Shown here one piece after another: positions 53,364 to 61,696 of a stretch of DNA of 64,000 bases; position 1 is the first letter of the stretch; the number at the start of each line of letters is the position of its first letter. Made by a program: the position numbers and the translations under genes. The notes beneath the pieces were generated by a model, which worked only from the letters and a program-made list of their open reading frames with translations, had not been told where the DNA came from and did not search any database. Origin of the DNA: Rhizobiaceae bacterium (lineage in GTDB: Bacteria; Pseudomonadota; Alphaproteobacteria; Rhizobiales; Rhizobiaceae). Where the stretch lies: the NCBI GenBank assembly GCA_023953835.1, contig JAMLJB010000001.1, positions 806,001 to 870,000 on the forward strand, written 5' to 3'.

Positions 53364-54266
53364 TTGGCCGCCAAAGACAAGACCGCGACGCTTGCAGAAG
53401 CGGCATCGCTCATCAAGGACGGCGATGTGCTGGCAATCGGCGGGCACACCAGCCGCCGCCATCCGATGGCGATGGTGGCCGAAATCATCCGCCAGGAGCG
53501 GCGAAAGCTGCATATTGTGGGCTGGAACAACGGCATGGATTTCGACCTGTTGATCGGCGCTGGTTGCGCCGAAAAGGTCGAGACGTCCTATGTGGGCATC
53601 GGCTCATTCGGCCTTGCCTTGGCCTATCGTCGCAAGGCCGAGGCCGGAGCGCTGGAGATCATCGAGCATTCGGAGATCACCGCGATGGACCGCTTCCGCG
53701 CGACCGCCATGGGTGTTCCCTACCTGCCGGGCAAAACCGGGTTGGGCACGGACCTGCCGAAGACGAACCCACATTTGAAACCAGTAACCGATCCGTTTAC
53801 GGGCGAGACCTGGCTGGCGGTCGAGCGCATCGTTCCCGATGTGGCCATCATCCATGCCCACACCGCCGACAGGTTCGGCAATGTCCAGCTCGATGCGGAC
53901 CGCTGGCACGACAATTCCGTCGACGTGTTCGTCGCCCGTTCGGCGCGGACCGTCATCGTCACCGTCGAGCAGATCGTCAGTGAAGAGGCGATCATGGCGC
54001 GCCCGATCGACACCATTCTTCCGCGGACGGATGTCACCTGTGTGGTCGAGGCGCCCTATGGCGCGCATCCCTGTTGCTGCGATGCCCGCTACGACTACGA
54101 CCTCGTCGCGCTCGAAGCCTATCACAAGGCGAGCGCCAGCGCCGAAGGCTTTGAAGCATGGGTAAAGGACTGGATCACCGAACCCGGCAGCCATGACGCC
54201 TATCTCCAGAAACTGGGCAGCGCCCGGCTGATGGACATTTCAACGAAGAGGACTGCCAGATCATGA
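53364..54266 (+). CDS. class I CoA-transferase-like alpha subunit (pair 3, IpdA-like)
   Basis: The 300-residue subunit has DVLAIGGHTSRRHPMAMVAE, VETSYVGIGSFGLALAYRRK, IIEHSEITAMDRFRATAMG and IVPDVAIIHAHTADRFGNVQ. E104 (HSE) corresponds to the catalytic Glu of IpdA. The start is TTG 53364, two bases after the previous stop. It overlaps its beta gene by 4 bases. Confidence 0.9.
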   Translation: MAAKDKTATLAEAASLIKDGDVLAIGGHTSRRHPMAMVAEIIRQERRKLHIVGWNNGMDFDLLIGAGCAEKVETSYVGIGSFGLALAYRRKAEAGALEIIEHSEITAMDRFRATAMGVPYLPGKTGLGTDLPKTNPHLKPVTDPFTGETWLAVERIVPDVAIIHAHTADRFGNVQLDADRWHDNSVDVFVARSARTVIVTVEQIVSEEAIMARPIDTILPRTDVTCVVEAPYGAHPCCCDARYDYDLVALEAYHKASASAEGFEAWVKDWITEPGSHDAYLQKLGSARLMDISTKRTARS

Positions 54267-55075
54267 GCCTCAGCGCGCAAGACCGGCAACTTGCCGACAT
54301 GCTCGCAGTTTGCGTCGCGCGCGAATTGCCAGACGGGGGCCAGGGCTTCATCGGGCTCGGCACCGGCGGGCGCGCTTTCATGCTGGCGGTCGGTGTGCCC
54401 TCCGTCGCCTCCGAGCTTGCGCGGCGCATGCGGGGCATCGACTTCGTCACCCAATATGGCGTGACCTTCGAGCCGGACCTAGCCAGAACACCGTCGAATT
54501 TCGCCGATCCTTATCTGATCGCGTGGCCGAGCAAAGCGCAGGTGCGGGTCGAGGAATGCCTCGAATATTTCCGACGGGGCAAGATGAGCGTCGGCTTCAC
54601 CTCAGGCGCCCAGATCGACGCGCGCGGCAATCTCAACACGGTCTGCATCGGCGATCATGCGCGGCCCAAGGTTCGCCTCGTCGGCTCGATCGCGCAGGCC
54701 GATCATTGCTCCTACGCGCAATGCACCTTCGTCATGATGGTCCAGACAAGCCGCAGTTTTGTTGAAAAGCTGGACTTCCGCTCCGCCCTCGGTCACGGAG
54801 ATGCACCCGGCGACCGGAAGCGTTTGGGAATCCCCGGCGGCGGTCCCCGCAAAGTGTTCACGGACAAGGCCGTCTGGCAGTTTGCCGATGACGGAGTGAT
54901 GGAGCCGCAATCGCTTCATCCCGGCGTCACCCGTGCCGACATGGAGGAAAGCGTCGGCTTCACGATCCGCTGGCCCGAAAAGGTTGGCACGACACCCGTC
55001 CCGGATGCGCGTGAACTGGAGTTATTGCGGCAGATCGATCCCGACAGCCTGTTCCTCGACGCCCGGATCAGGTGA
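54263..55075 (+). CDS. class I CoA-transferase-like beta subunit (pair 3, IpdB-like)
   Basis: The 270-residue subunit has FIGLGTGGRAFMLAVGVPS, KMSVGFTSGAQIDARGNLNT, FRSALGHGDAP and GIPGGGPRKVFTDKAVWQF. Where pair 2 has the ESG Glu this protein reads DFVTQYGV, so the residue is Q64. Lacking this Glu, it is unlikely to form the CoA-acyl glutamate of a transferase. It is the last gene of the forward operon and ends just before a strong terminator. Confidence 0.88.
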   Translation: MSLSAQDRQLADMLAVCVARELPDGGQGFIGLGTGGRAFMLAVGVPSVASELARRMRGIDFVTQYGVTFEPDLARTPSNFADPYLIAWPSKAQVRVEECLEYFRRGKMSVGFTSGAQIDARGNLNTVCIGDHARPKVRLVGSIAQADHCSYAQCTFVMMVQTSRSFVEKLDFRSALGHGDAPGDRKRLGIPGGGPRKVFTDKAVWQFADDGVMEPQSLHPGVTRADMEESVGFTIRWPEKVGTTPVPDARELELLRQIDPDSLFLDARIR

Positions 55076-55079
55076 CGTC

Positions 55080-55103
55080 CCGCAAGGCTTTGAAGCCTTG
55101 CGG
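55080..55103. terminator. bidirectional terminator between operons
   Basis: CCGCAAGGCTT (55080-55090) and AAGCCTTGCGG (55093-55103) form an 11-bp inverted repeat, realistically a 10-bp stem with a 4-base loop. It lies between the convergent stops of the CoA-transferase operon and the system 3 permease. Confidence 0.8.
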
Positions 55104-55113
55104 AAGTGCTCTG

Positions 55114-56076
55114 TCAGCGGCGACGAAACTCTATCGCGCCGGCCAGAACGGCAATCAGGATGACAACGCCGCTTATCAGTCCCTGACTGTAGGGCTGGAC
55201 ACCCAGAAGCACCATGCCGCTCTTGAGCGTGGTCATGAAAAGCACGCCGAGGAACGTGCCAATCACGCTGCCCCTTCCGCCAAACAGGCTTGTGCCACCG
55301 ATAATCACGGCGGCGATGACGTCGAGTTCCCACCCTTCCGCAACAGTGGGCGTGGCCGAGTTCAGCCGTGACGCCAGCATGATGCCGGCGAAGGAGGACA
55401 GGACGCCGCTGATGATGAAGATCGCTGTCTTGATCGCTCCGACATTGATGCCGGAAAGGCGCGCTGCTTCCTCATTGCCGCCCACGGCATAGACCGAGCG
55501 CCCGAAAGGTGTGTGGCGCAGTCCAATGAAGCCTACGAAATAGACCGCGACCATGATGAGGATCGGCAGGCGTATCGGTCCGACATAGGTGCCGTCCAGA
55601 GCCGTGAAGCCGAGCGGCATCGGCGAGATCGGGAAGCCTCCGCTGATGAGGAAGCAGCCGCTGCGCAGCGCCGTCAGGAGCGCGAGCGAGGTGATGAAGC
55701 TCGGAATCCTGAATTTGACGCGCAAGAAGGCGATCAGGCATCCCGACAGCGCGCCGACGGCCAGCGTCGCCGGGATGGCAAGCCAGAGGCTGAGGTTGAG
55801 GTTCACCGCCATATAGGCAAGGCATATGCTCGAAAACGCCGCCAGTGCGCCGACAGACAGGTCGATCTCGGCGCCGATGATCACATAGGTCATGCCGACA
55901 GCGATGATGGCGATCATCGAGGTCTGGCGAAGGATGTTGAACTGGTTAAACGGGCTGAGGAAATTATTCGCCGTCAGCGCGAGCACTGCATAGAGGATGA
56001 GATAGGCGACGAGCAGCAGAAGGATGTGGCGCGAAAGCGCGGACAGTCGGTGGCTGTTTGCGGGAGCTGTGGACAT
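55114..56076 (-). CDS. CUT2 sugar ABC transporter permease (system 3)
   Basis: The 320-residue permease has YVIIGAEIDLSVGALAAFSS, RIPSFITSLALLTALRSGCF, GRSVYAVGGNEEAARLSGIN and IAAVIIGGTSLFGGRGSV. It is the third gene of a binding protein-ATPase-permease operon. The sequence around the IDLSVG block is closest in the window to the system 2 permease. Confidence 0.92.
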   Translation of the reverse strand: MSTAPANSHRLSALSRHILLLLVAYLILYAVLALTANNFLSPFNQFNILRQTSMIAIIAVGMTYVIIGAEIDLSVGALAAFSSICLAYMAVNLNLSLWLAIPATLAVGALSGCLIAFLRVKFRIPSFITSLALLTALRSGCFLISGGFPISPMPLGFTALDGTYVGPIRLPILIMVAVYFVGFIGLRHTPFGRSVYAVGGNEEAARLSGINVGAIKTAIFIISGVLSSFAGIMLASRLNSATPTVAEGWELDVIAAVIIGGTSLFGGRGSVIGTFLGVLFMTTLKSGMVLLGVQPYSQGLISGVVILIAVLAGAIEFRRR

Positions 56077-56085
56077 CAGGAAACC

Positions 56086-57555
56086 TCAGGCGGTGGCCGA
56101 AAGCACGAGGCTGTTCAGATCGGCGTTTTCGGCTGTGTGCGTGGCAGTGATGCGGCCACGCGCCATTGAAAGAATGCGGTCGGACACTTCCAGCACTTCC
56201 TCGATTTCCGAGGAGATGAAGATGACCGCCAACCCCTCCCTTGCCAGCTCATGGAGGAGGGCGAAGATCTGTGCGCGCGCCTGAACGTCGATGCCTCTAG
56301 TCGGCTCGTCGAGGAGCAGGATGCCGGGTTTTGTCGCAAGCCACTTGCCGAACACGACCTTCTGTTGGTTGCCGCCCGACAGCGTCCTGATCTGCGTCTC
56401 GGGATTCGAGAGCTTGATGTCGAGCCGCTCGACCATGTCCGCCACCATTGCGCGTTCGCGCTCATGGTCGAACAGGCCAATTGCGGTCTTCAGCCTGTCG
56501 AGCATTGCCAGCGTTCCGTTTTCGCGCACCGACAGGTCGAGCACCAGCGATTGCTGCTTCCTGTCCTCGGGGAGGAATGCGACGCCGAGCTTCTTCATTC
56601 GCGATATGGAAGGATGCGCAACCTCTTTGCCGTGGACCGTTATCGTTCCCGAACGGATACCATCCGCGCCGAACAGGGCGCGCACCAGTTCGGTCCGGCC
56701 AGCACCGACCAGGCCCGCAATGCCGAGCACTTCTCCTGCATGGAGATCGAAGCTGACATCCTCGAATGCGTGGCCGCTCAGGTTCCTCACCTCAAGCACG
56801 ACCTGTTGCCGGGCAGCGCCCGCGGGCCGGGTCTTGGCTACGGCCTCACCAACCATCATCTCAACAATCCGGGCACGGCTGAAAGCGCCCACGGTGGTCT
56901 CGCCGACCGTCGAGCCGTTGCGAAGAACCGTGACCCGGTCGCAAACGGCCTCGATTTCCGACAGCCGGTGCGAGATATAGATGATGCCCATGCCCTGCCC
57001 CGCCAATTCCTTCAGCAGGTCGAGTAGCCGGCGCGCATCCGACTCACCGAGCGCGGATGTGGGTTCGTCGAGGATGAGCATGCGTGGATGACGGCTGAGC
57101 GCCTTTGCGATCTCGACGAACTGCTGTTCGGCCACGCTCAGGCCGGCAACGGTCAGGCGTGGATCGAGACTCACGTTGAGGCGCGCGAGAACAGCGCGCG
57201 CGTCCTCGTGGAGATGGCGGCGGTCGAGAAACAGGCCGCCCCTGAGCGGCCAGCCGCCGAGAAAGATGTTTTCGGCGATGGAGAGATGGGGAACGAGGCT
57301 GAGTTCCTGATGGACAATGGCGATGCCCGCGGCGTGCGCATCGGCGGGTCCACGAAAGCGAACCTCCTCGCCATCGATGGAGATGGTGCCGCCGTCGGGC
57401 TGCACCACTCCGCTCAACACCTTCATCAGCGTCGATTTGCCAGCGCCATTCTTGCCGATAAGGGCATGAATGCTTCCCGCCGTGAGTTCGAGGTCGACAT
57501 GCCGGAGAGCCGGCACGCCAACGTAACTCTTGCTGATTTCATGCATCCGTAGCAT
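56086..57555 (-). CDS. CUT2/RbsA-type sugar ABC transporter ATPase, double domain (system 3)
   Basis: The protein (489 residues from ATG 57555) has domain 1 with Walker A GKNGAGKSTLMKVL, signature GLSVAEQQFVEIAKALS and Walker B MLILDEPTSALG. Domain 2 has GLVGAGRTELVR, LPEDRKQQSLVLDL and LSGGNQQKVVFGKWL. A TTG at 57588, overlapping the binding-protein stop, would add 11 residues; AAGGA is 11 bases before ATG 57555. Typical RbsA architecture. Confidence 0.92.
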   Translation of the reverse strand: MLRMHEISKSYVGVPALRHVDLELTAGSIHALIGKNGAGKSTLMKVLSGVVQPDGGTISIDGEEVRFRGPADAHAAGIAIVHQELSLVPHLSIAENIFLGGWPLRGGLFLDRRHLHEDARAVLARLNVSLDPRLTVAGLSVAEQQFVEIAKALSRHPRMLILDEPTSALGESDARRLLDLLKELAGQGMGIIYISHRLSEIEAVCDRVTVLRNGSTVGETTVGAFSRARIVEMMVGEAVAKTRPAGAARQQVVLEVRNLSGHAFEDVSFDLHAGEVLGIAGLVGAGRTELVRALFGADGIRSGTITVHGKEVAHPSISRMKKLGVAFLPEDRKQQSLVLDLSVRENGTLAMLDRLKTAIGLFDHERERAMVADMVERLDIKLSNPETQIRTLSGGNQQKVVFGKWLATKPGILLLDEPTRGIDVQARAQIFALLHELAREGLAVIFISSEIEEVLEVSDRILSMARGRITATHTAENADLNSLVLSATA

Positions 57556-57584
57556 GGCGCCGGGCAAATCCTTGCGGTTGCCTG

Positions 57585-58553
57585 TCAATTGCCGGCGAGG
57601 CTCTTGTACTTCTCCAGATAGCCGCTGATCTTGTCGCCTTCATCCTGCGTGTAGAGGACGAGCGGGATCGTGTAGTCGCCCGGCTTCGCGTTGCCCTTTG
57701 CCGCTTCCACGGCAAGCTCGACCGACTTCACGCCGATGGAATAAGGGTCCTGCGTCGCCACGGCCACAATGCCGCTGTTGGGATCGCGCAGAGAAGCGGC
57801 GGTCTGAAGGCTCATGTCGGTGCCGAATATCTTGATGTCCGCGCCGGTCGAGTTCTTGGCGACCTGAGCGCCAACCGTGCCGCCTTCATTCGCGGTCCAG
57901 ACGAGCTGGATGTCCGGATGGGCCTGCAACATCGTCTCCAGGTTCGAGGACGCCTGTTCCGGCACAACGCCTTCCTGCTCCGCGACGATCTCAATGCCGG
58001 GCGCTTTCTTGATCTCGGCCACGAAACCGTCGCGGCGCTTCACCGATTGCGCATAGCGCACGACCGTCAGCAGGGCGATCTTGGCCTTGCCGTCCATGTT
58101 CTTGTTGACATAGTCGACCACGTAGCGGCCCATCATCGCGCCAAGTTCGGTGTTGTCCACGCCGACGAAAGTGTCCATCACGTCGGAATCGACAAAGGAG
58201 TCATAGTTGGTCACCGGGATGCCGGCCTCATGCGCGCGCTGCATTGCCGGGATGGAGGCCTTCGAATCCACCACGCTGATCACGATCGCATTTACACCGC
58301 GACCAATCAGGTTTGAAACGTTTTCATCTTCCTTGTCGATCTTGCCGGCAGAGTTGGCAAGGACGAGTTCCACATCCAGTTCCTTAGCTTTCTCCTTCGC
58401 GCCCATCTCGACGGTGCGATACCATTCATACTGCGAATCCATCTGGACAGCGCCGATAACCAGCTTGTCGGCAGCGTGAACGCTTCCCGCAAGGCCAATC
58501 AGACCCACAACGCAAGCGCAGGCGACCGCGAACGGTTTTGAAATCGTCAACAT
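57585..58553 (-). CDS. CUT2 sugar ABC transporter substrate-binding protein (system 3)
   Basis: The 322-residue receptor has a Sec signal (AVACACVVGLIGLAGSVHAAD) and type 1 fold blocks IGAVQMDSQYEWYRTVEMGA, NLIGRGVNAIVISVVDSKAS, VTNYDSFVDSDVMDTFVGVD and DIKIFGTDMSL. GGGAGGAAC precedes the ATG. An 18-bp AAAAACGTTTTT palindrome lies 79 bases upstream, so system 3 is probably under the LacI protein. Ligand unknown. Confidence 0.93.
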   Translation of the reverse strand: MLTISKPFAVACACVVGLIGLAGSVHAADKLVIGAVQMDSQYEWYRTVEMGAKEKAKELDVELVLANSAGKIDKEDENVSNLIGRGVNAIVISVVDSKASIPAMQRAHEAGIPVTNYDSFVDSDVMDTFVGVDNTELGAMMGRYVVDYVNKNMDGKAKIALLTVVRYAQSVKRRDGFVAEIKKAPGIEIVAEQEGVVPEQASSNLETMLQAHPDIQLVWTANEGGTVGAQVAKNSTGADIKIFGTDMSLQTAASLRDPNSGIVAVATQDPYSIGVKSVELAVEAAKGNAKPGDYTIPLVLYTQDEGDKISGYLEKYKSLAGN

Positions 58554-58631
58554 GTAGTTCCTCCCAAAATAGTCGCAGGAGCGCGACCGATCAGTAAATT
58601 CCCATTGCAGTCCTGCCCCGGATCGAACAGA

Positions 58632-58649
58632 AATAAAAACGTTTTTATT
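58632..58649. promoter_or_regulatory. LacI-type operator, site 5
   Basis: AATAAAAACGTTTTTATT, a perfect 18-bp palindrome in the system 3 promoter region. Confidence 0.85.
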
Positions 58650-58731
58650 CTATTGCGTCAGAAAGCTCGTCGTGTCAAGCGGCGTTGCGCTCGAAACGGA
58701 GCCGTAGCGCATCCGCCGTGCGCGCATGGGG

Positions 58732-58757
58732 CCGCGGCTCGATTGCCGCTGCCGCGG
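58732..58757 (-). terminator. possible hairpin after the CaiB/BaiF gene
   Basis: CCGCGGC (58732-58738) can pair with GCCGCGG (58751-58757). It lies just beyond the stop of the CaiB/BaiF gene on the reverse strand. No T-run follows, so the call is weak. Confidence 0.35.
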
Positions 58758-58767
58758 GTAGTCGCCC

Positions 58768-59961
58768 CTACAAGATCTTTCCAGTTCGCAGCCTGTCCAG
58801 CACTTCCGCGTCCAGTCCCAGCCATTCTCCCAGAACCTCTCCGGTATGCTCGCCCAGGGAGGGAGGCATCCGCCGCAGGGTCGGCGGCGTGAGCGATAAA
58901 TGCATCGTCAGGCCCGGCATGGCGAAGTGGCCGATCTTGGGATGGTCGATCTCCATGATCTGGTTGCGATGCCGGAGTTGGGGGTTCTGGACAACATCGG
59001 CGGGAGTGGCGACTTTCGCATGAGGCACGCCGCCTTTGTCGAGCTTGGATAGCACCGTCTCGGTGTCATGTTCTGAGAACCATGCCGCGAGTTCCGCCTC
59101 AAGCGCCTCGACGTTCTCCAGCCTGTCGTCGACGGACGTAAAGCGCGGGTCGGCGAGCATATCCTCGCGGCCCATGATCGCGGTCAGCCTGCGAAACAGC
59201 GCATTGGTCCCCGAAAGCAGCAGGACATGGTCGTCAGATGAGGTCTTGAAAACATTCGCCGGAGCCGAATAGCGGTCACGATTGCCGATGCGCGACAGCG
59301 TCTGGTTGCGGTTCAATTGGCTGGCCAGCGCAGTGGTGAGCATGGCGACCGCGCTTTCCAGCAGGGACACGTCCACGATCTGGCCGCGACCGCTCTCCTT
59401 GCGCGCCAGAAGTGCGCCGAGCGTGGCCGTGGCGCCGTACATGCCGGTCATGTAGTCGATGTAGAAAGTTCCGGCGAGCATTGGCGGCCCGTCGGGATCG
59501 CCCGTCAGCGACATCAGCCCGCTCATCGCCTGTGCGATGCCGTCGAAACCGGGCCGCATCGCATAGGGGCCGTCCTGTCCGAAACCGGACAGGCGCGTCA
59601 TGATCAGGCGGGGATTGATCTCCTTGAGCACATCCCAGCCACAGCCCATCGCCTCCATCGTGCCCGGCCTGAAATTCTCGACCAAAATGTCGGCCTCGCC
59701 CGCAAGGCGACGCAGCAGTTCCTGCGCCTCCGGCTCGCGGAAATTGAGCGTTATGGAACGCTTGTTGCGATTGAGCGCAAGTGCATAAAAGCTCTCGCCT
59801 TCCTGGAAAGGCGGTAGATGGCGGCTGTCGTCACCAAAGCCCGCCTTCTCGACCTTCACCACATCGGCGCCCATGTCCCCGAGGATCATCGCGCAGTGCG
59901 GACCGGCAATAAAACGCGACAGGTCGAGAACCTTGACCCCCGCCAGAATGGATTCGCTCAT
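58768..59961 (-). CDS. CaiB/BaiF (class III) CoA-transferase
   Basis: The 397-residue enzyme transfers CoA between acids through an aspartyl-CoA intermediate. It opens GVKVLDLSRFIAGPHCAMIL and has VVKVEKAGFGDDSR, the NRNKRSITLNF block, ILVENFRPGTMEAMG, the catalytic Asp in FYIDYMTGMYGA and GRGQIVDVSLLES. Length is normal for the formyl-CoA transferase group. ATG 59961 overlaps the beta subunit stop by 4 bases. As the last gene of the system 4 operon it would activate the imported acid for the IpdAB-like pair 4. Confidence 0.93.
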   Translation of the reverse strand: MSESILAGVKVLDLSRFIAGPHCAMILGDMGADVVKVEKAGFGDDSRHLPPFQEGESFYALALNRNKRSITLNFREPEAQELLRRLAGEADILVENFRPGTMEAMGCGWDVLKEINPRLIMTRLSGFGQDGPYAMRPGFDGIAQAMSGLMSLTGDPDGPPMLAGTFYIDYMTGMYGATATLGALLARKESGRGQIVDVSLLESAVAMLTTALASQLNRNQTLSRIGNRDRYSAPANVFKTSSDDHVLLLSGTNALFRRLTAIMGREDMLADPRFTSVDDRLENVEALEAELAAWFSEHDTETVLSKLDKGGVPHAKVATPADVVQNPQLRHRNQIMEIDHPKIGHFAMPGLTMHLSLTPPTLRRMPPSLGEHTGEVLGEWLGLDAEVLDRLRTGKIL

Positions 59962-60800
59962 TTCGATTTTTCCTGACTGCTGCGGGCGGTGAGCACACCA
60001 TGAGGGTCGATCTCCCGCCTGATCATTTGAATTGCCTGTGGTGTCGGCGCGGCCGTCAGCGGCACGTCGCCGTCGATGATCGGTTCGAAGGACATCGACG
60101 CCAGCACCTCCGCCACGCTCGTTCCCGGATGGGTTGAGCGCAGCCGCATCGAGCCGTCCGGCGTACGAAAATCGAAGATTGCCTTGTCGGTGACGCACAA
60201 TTCCGGTCCCGGCCCCGGTAGGCCGAGCGAAGCGCGCGCCTCACCGTCCCGAGCGTGCCCGAACGAGGTCACGAAATCCACCCGCTCCACGAAAGTGCGG
60301 GGCGAAAGGTCGGTGACGATGATGGGCCTGCGGATGAATGCGAGATGTTCGGTTTGTGCCAGGCAGCCGACAAGTCGGACTTTGGGCGGGTGGCCCGCGT
60401 CGCCAATCTCGGTAATGTTGAGATTACCGTAGCGGTCCACTTGCGGCGCACTTTCAAAACTGACGTCAAAGCGACCGGACGTGACCATATCAATCTTGTA
60501 GCCGACATCGACCGGCGACGCGGCAGCCGGCCAGCGCGTATAAACATCCTGGAGCTGCGCTTCCGGGATGCCTTCCAGCGATGGTGTGAGCAGGTTGCCC
60601 CAGTAGATCGAAAAGTCGGGCGCATGCGTCATCTGGGCGAGACGCGCGGCTGCGATAGGAATGCCGACGGCCAGTGTATAGGCCCGCGAGGCCGTGCCCA
60701 ACCCAACAAAGCCAAGTTCGCCGTTGCGCAGGACGGCCGCGATGGCCGCGATCATCAATTCTTCGGTGGTATAGTCGACGTCAGGGACGCGCTGTTCCAT
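59958..60800 (-). CDS. class I CoA-transferase-like beta subunit (pair 4, IpdB-like)
   Basis: The 280-residue subunit has FVGLGTASRAYTLAVGIPIA, RFDVSFESAPQVDRYGNLNI, FVERVDFVTSFGHARDGEAR and GLPGPGPELCVTDKAIFDF. Where the transferase Glu is expected the protein reads SIYWGNLL, with G68 at the Glu position. The FES in VSFESAPQ is a different, later site. ATG 60800 starts in TGATG at the alpha stop. Confidence 0.88.
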   Translation of the reverse strand: MEQRVPDVDYTTEELMIAAIAAVLRNGELGFVGLGTASRAYTLAVGIPIAAARLAQMTHAPDFSIYWGNLLTPSLEGIPEAQLQDVYTRWPAAASPVDVGYKIDMVTSGRFDVSFESAPQVDRYGNLNITEIGDAGHPPKVRLVGCLAQTEHLAFIRRPIIVTDLSPRTFVERVDFVTSFGHARDGEARASLGLPGPGPELCVTDKAIFDFRTPDGSMRLRSTHPGTSVAEVLASMSFEPIIDGDVPLTAAPTPQAIQMIRREIDPHGVLTARSSQEKSK

Positions 60801-61696
60801 CAGAGATATTCCCTTTCGGCGACATCGAATTGCGCAAGTCTCTCCTCGCCGCCGTTGCGGTCGATATAGGCGGCATGGTCGGCAAGGGGTCTGATGTTGC
60901 TGTGCAGCCACTCCCGGGAACGACCGGCGCGCGCCGCGTCCAGCCAGTCTTCCAGCGCGGCCTCGTCCTCGTCGTAGAATCCATCCGTGGCGGTGGGATA
61001 GGCGCCGCGCGGCGCATGCACGATGCCTTCGACCAATGTGTGCGGGATGTAGGTGAGTGCCGGTCGCGCCGCGATCCGGGCATGCGGAACGATCCGCTCG
61101 ACCGAGACAAACAATCGGCGCGAGGCCGAGGCCATCATCTGGTCGATGTCGTCACTGTCGCGCACAACCGGCCATTGCACATTGCCCGCTTCGTCCGCGA
61201 CATAGCCGTGCAGTATCGTGAAGTCCGCCCGCGCCGCCTTCAACGCCAGAACTGGCTTGCCGGTGAACGGGCACGGTATCCGCTTGATCTCGTCTGGGCT
61301 CTTCGCCTCCATCCCGGTGCCGAGCAGCGCCTTGTTGGGAAGGAAATCGAGCCCCATTGCCGCGGCTCGGAAACGCGCAACCATGGCACTTTCGGAATAG
61401 TCATGCGCCTCGATCACGCCATCCTGCACAGCGCGGCGGAAGTTGGGGGCCATGCCAAGCCGGAAGAATCCGGCATAGATGCCGTCCCAGCGCCGGACGG
61501 CGCCTGCGGCGGCGAGCATGTCCGTCGCCAGCGTCGTCGCCCATGTCAGCAGCGACAGGTCACGTTTGTTTTGCCGCACCAGTTCATGAACGAACGCCAT
61601 CGGCTGGCGGCGAAGGAGTGATCCGCCGACTGCGATCGACGATCCGTCGGGAATGCGTGAGACGGCCTCCTCGGCCGACATCAGTTTGGATTTCAT
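60800..61696 (-). CDS. class I CoA-transferase-like alpha subunit (pair 4, IpdA-like)
   Basis: The 298-residue subunit has SIAVGGSLLRRQPMAFVHEL, GFFRLGMAPNFRRAV, EAHDYSESAMVARFRAAAMG, ADFTILHGYVADEAGNVQWP and IVHAPRGAYPTATDG. E102 (YSE) corresponds to the catalytic Glu of IpdA. It overlaps the ATPase stop by 4 bases. Confidence 0.9.
   Translation of the reverse strand: MKSKLMSAEEAVSRIPDGSSIAVGGSLLRRQPMAFVHELVRQNKRDLSLLTWATTLATDMLAAAGAVRRWDGIYAGFFRLGMAPNFRRAVQDGVIEAHDYSESAMVARFRAAAMGLDFLPNKALLGTGMEAKSPDEIKRIPCPFTGKPVLALKAARADFTILHGYVADEAGNVQWPVVRDSDDIDQMMASASRRLFVSVERIVPHARIAARPALTYIPHTLVEGIVHAPRGAYPTATDGFYDEDEAALEDWLDAARAGRSREWLHSNIRPLADHAAYIDRNGGEERLAQFDVAEREYL

Noticed and set aside
60350..60480. 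FES motif in the pair 4 beta subunit as the catalytic Glu
   Set aside because: VSFESAPQ lies some 45 residues after the true position, in the strand aligned with GFLGTAEID of pair 2, so it is not the ESG site.
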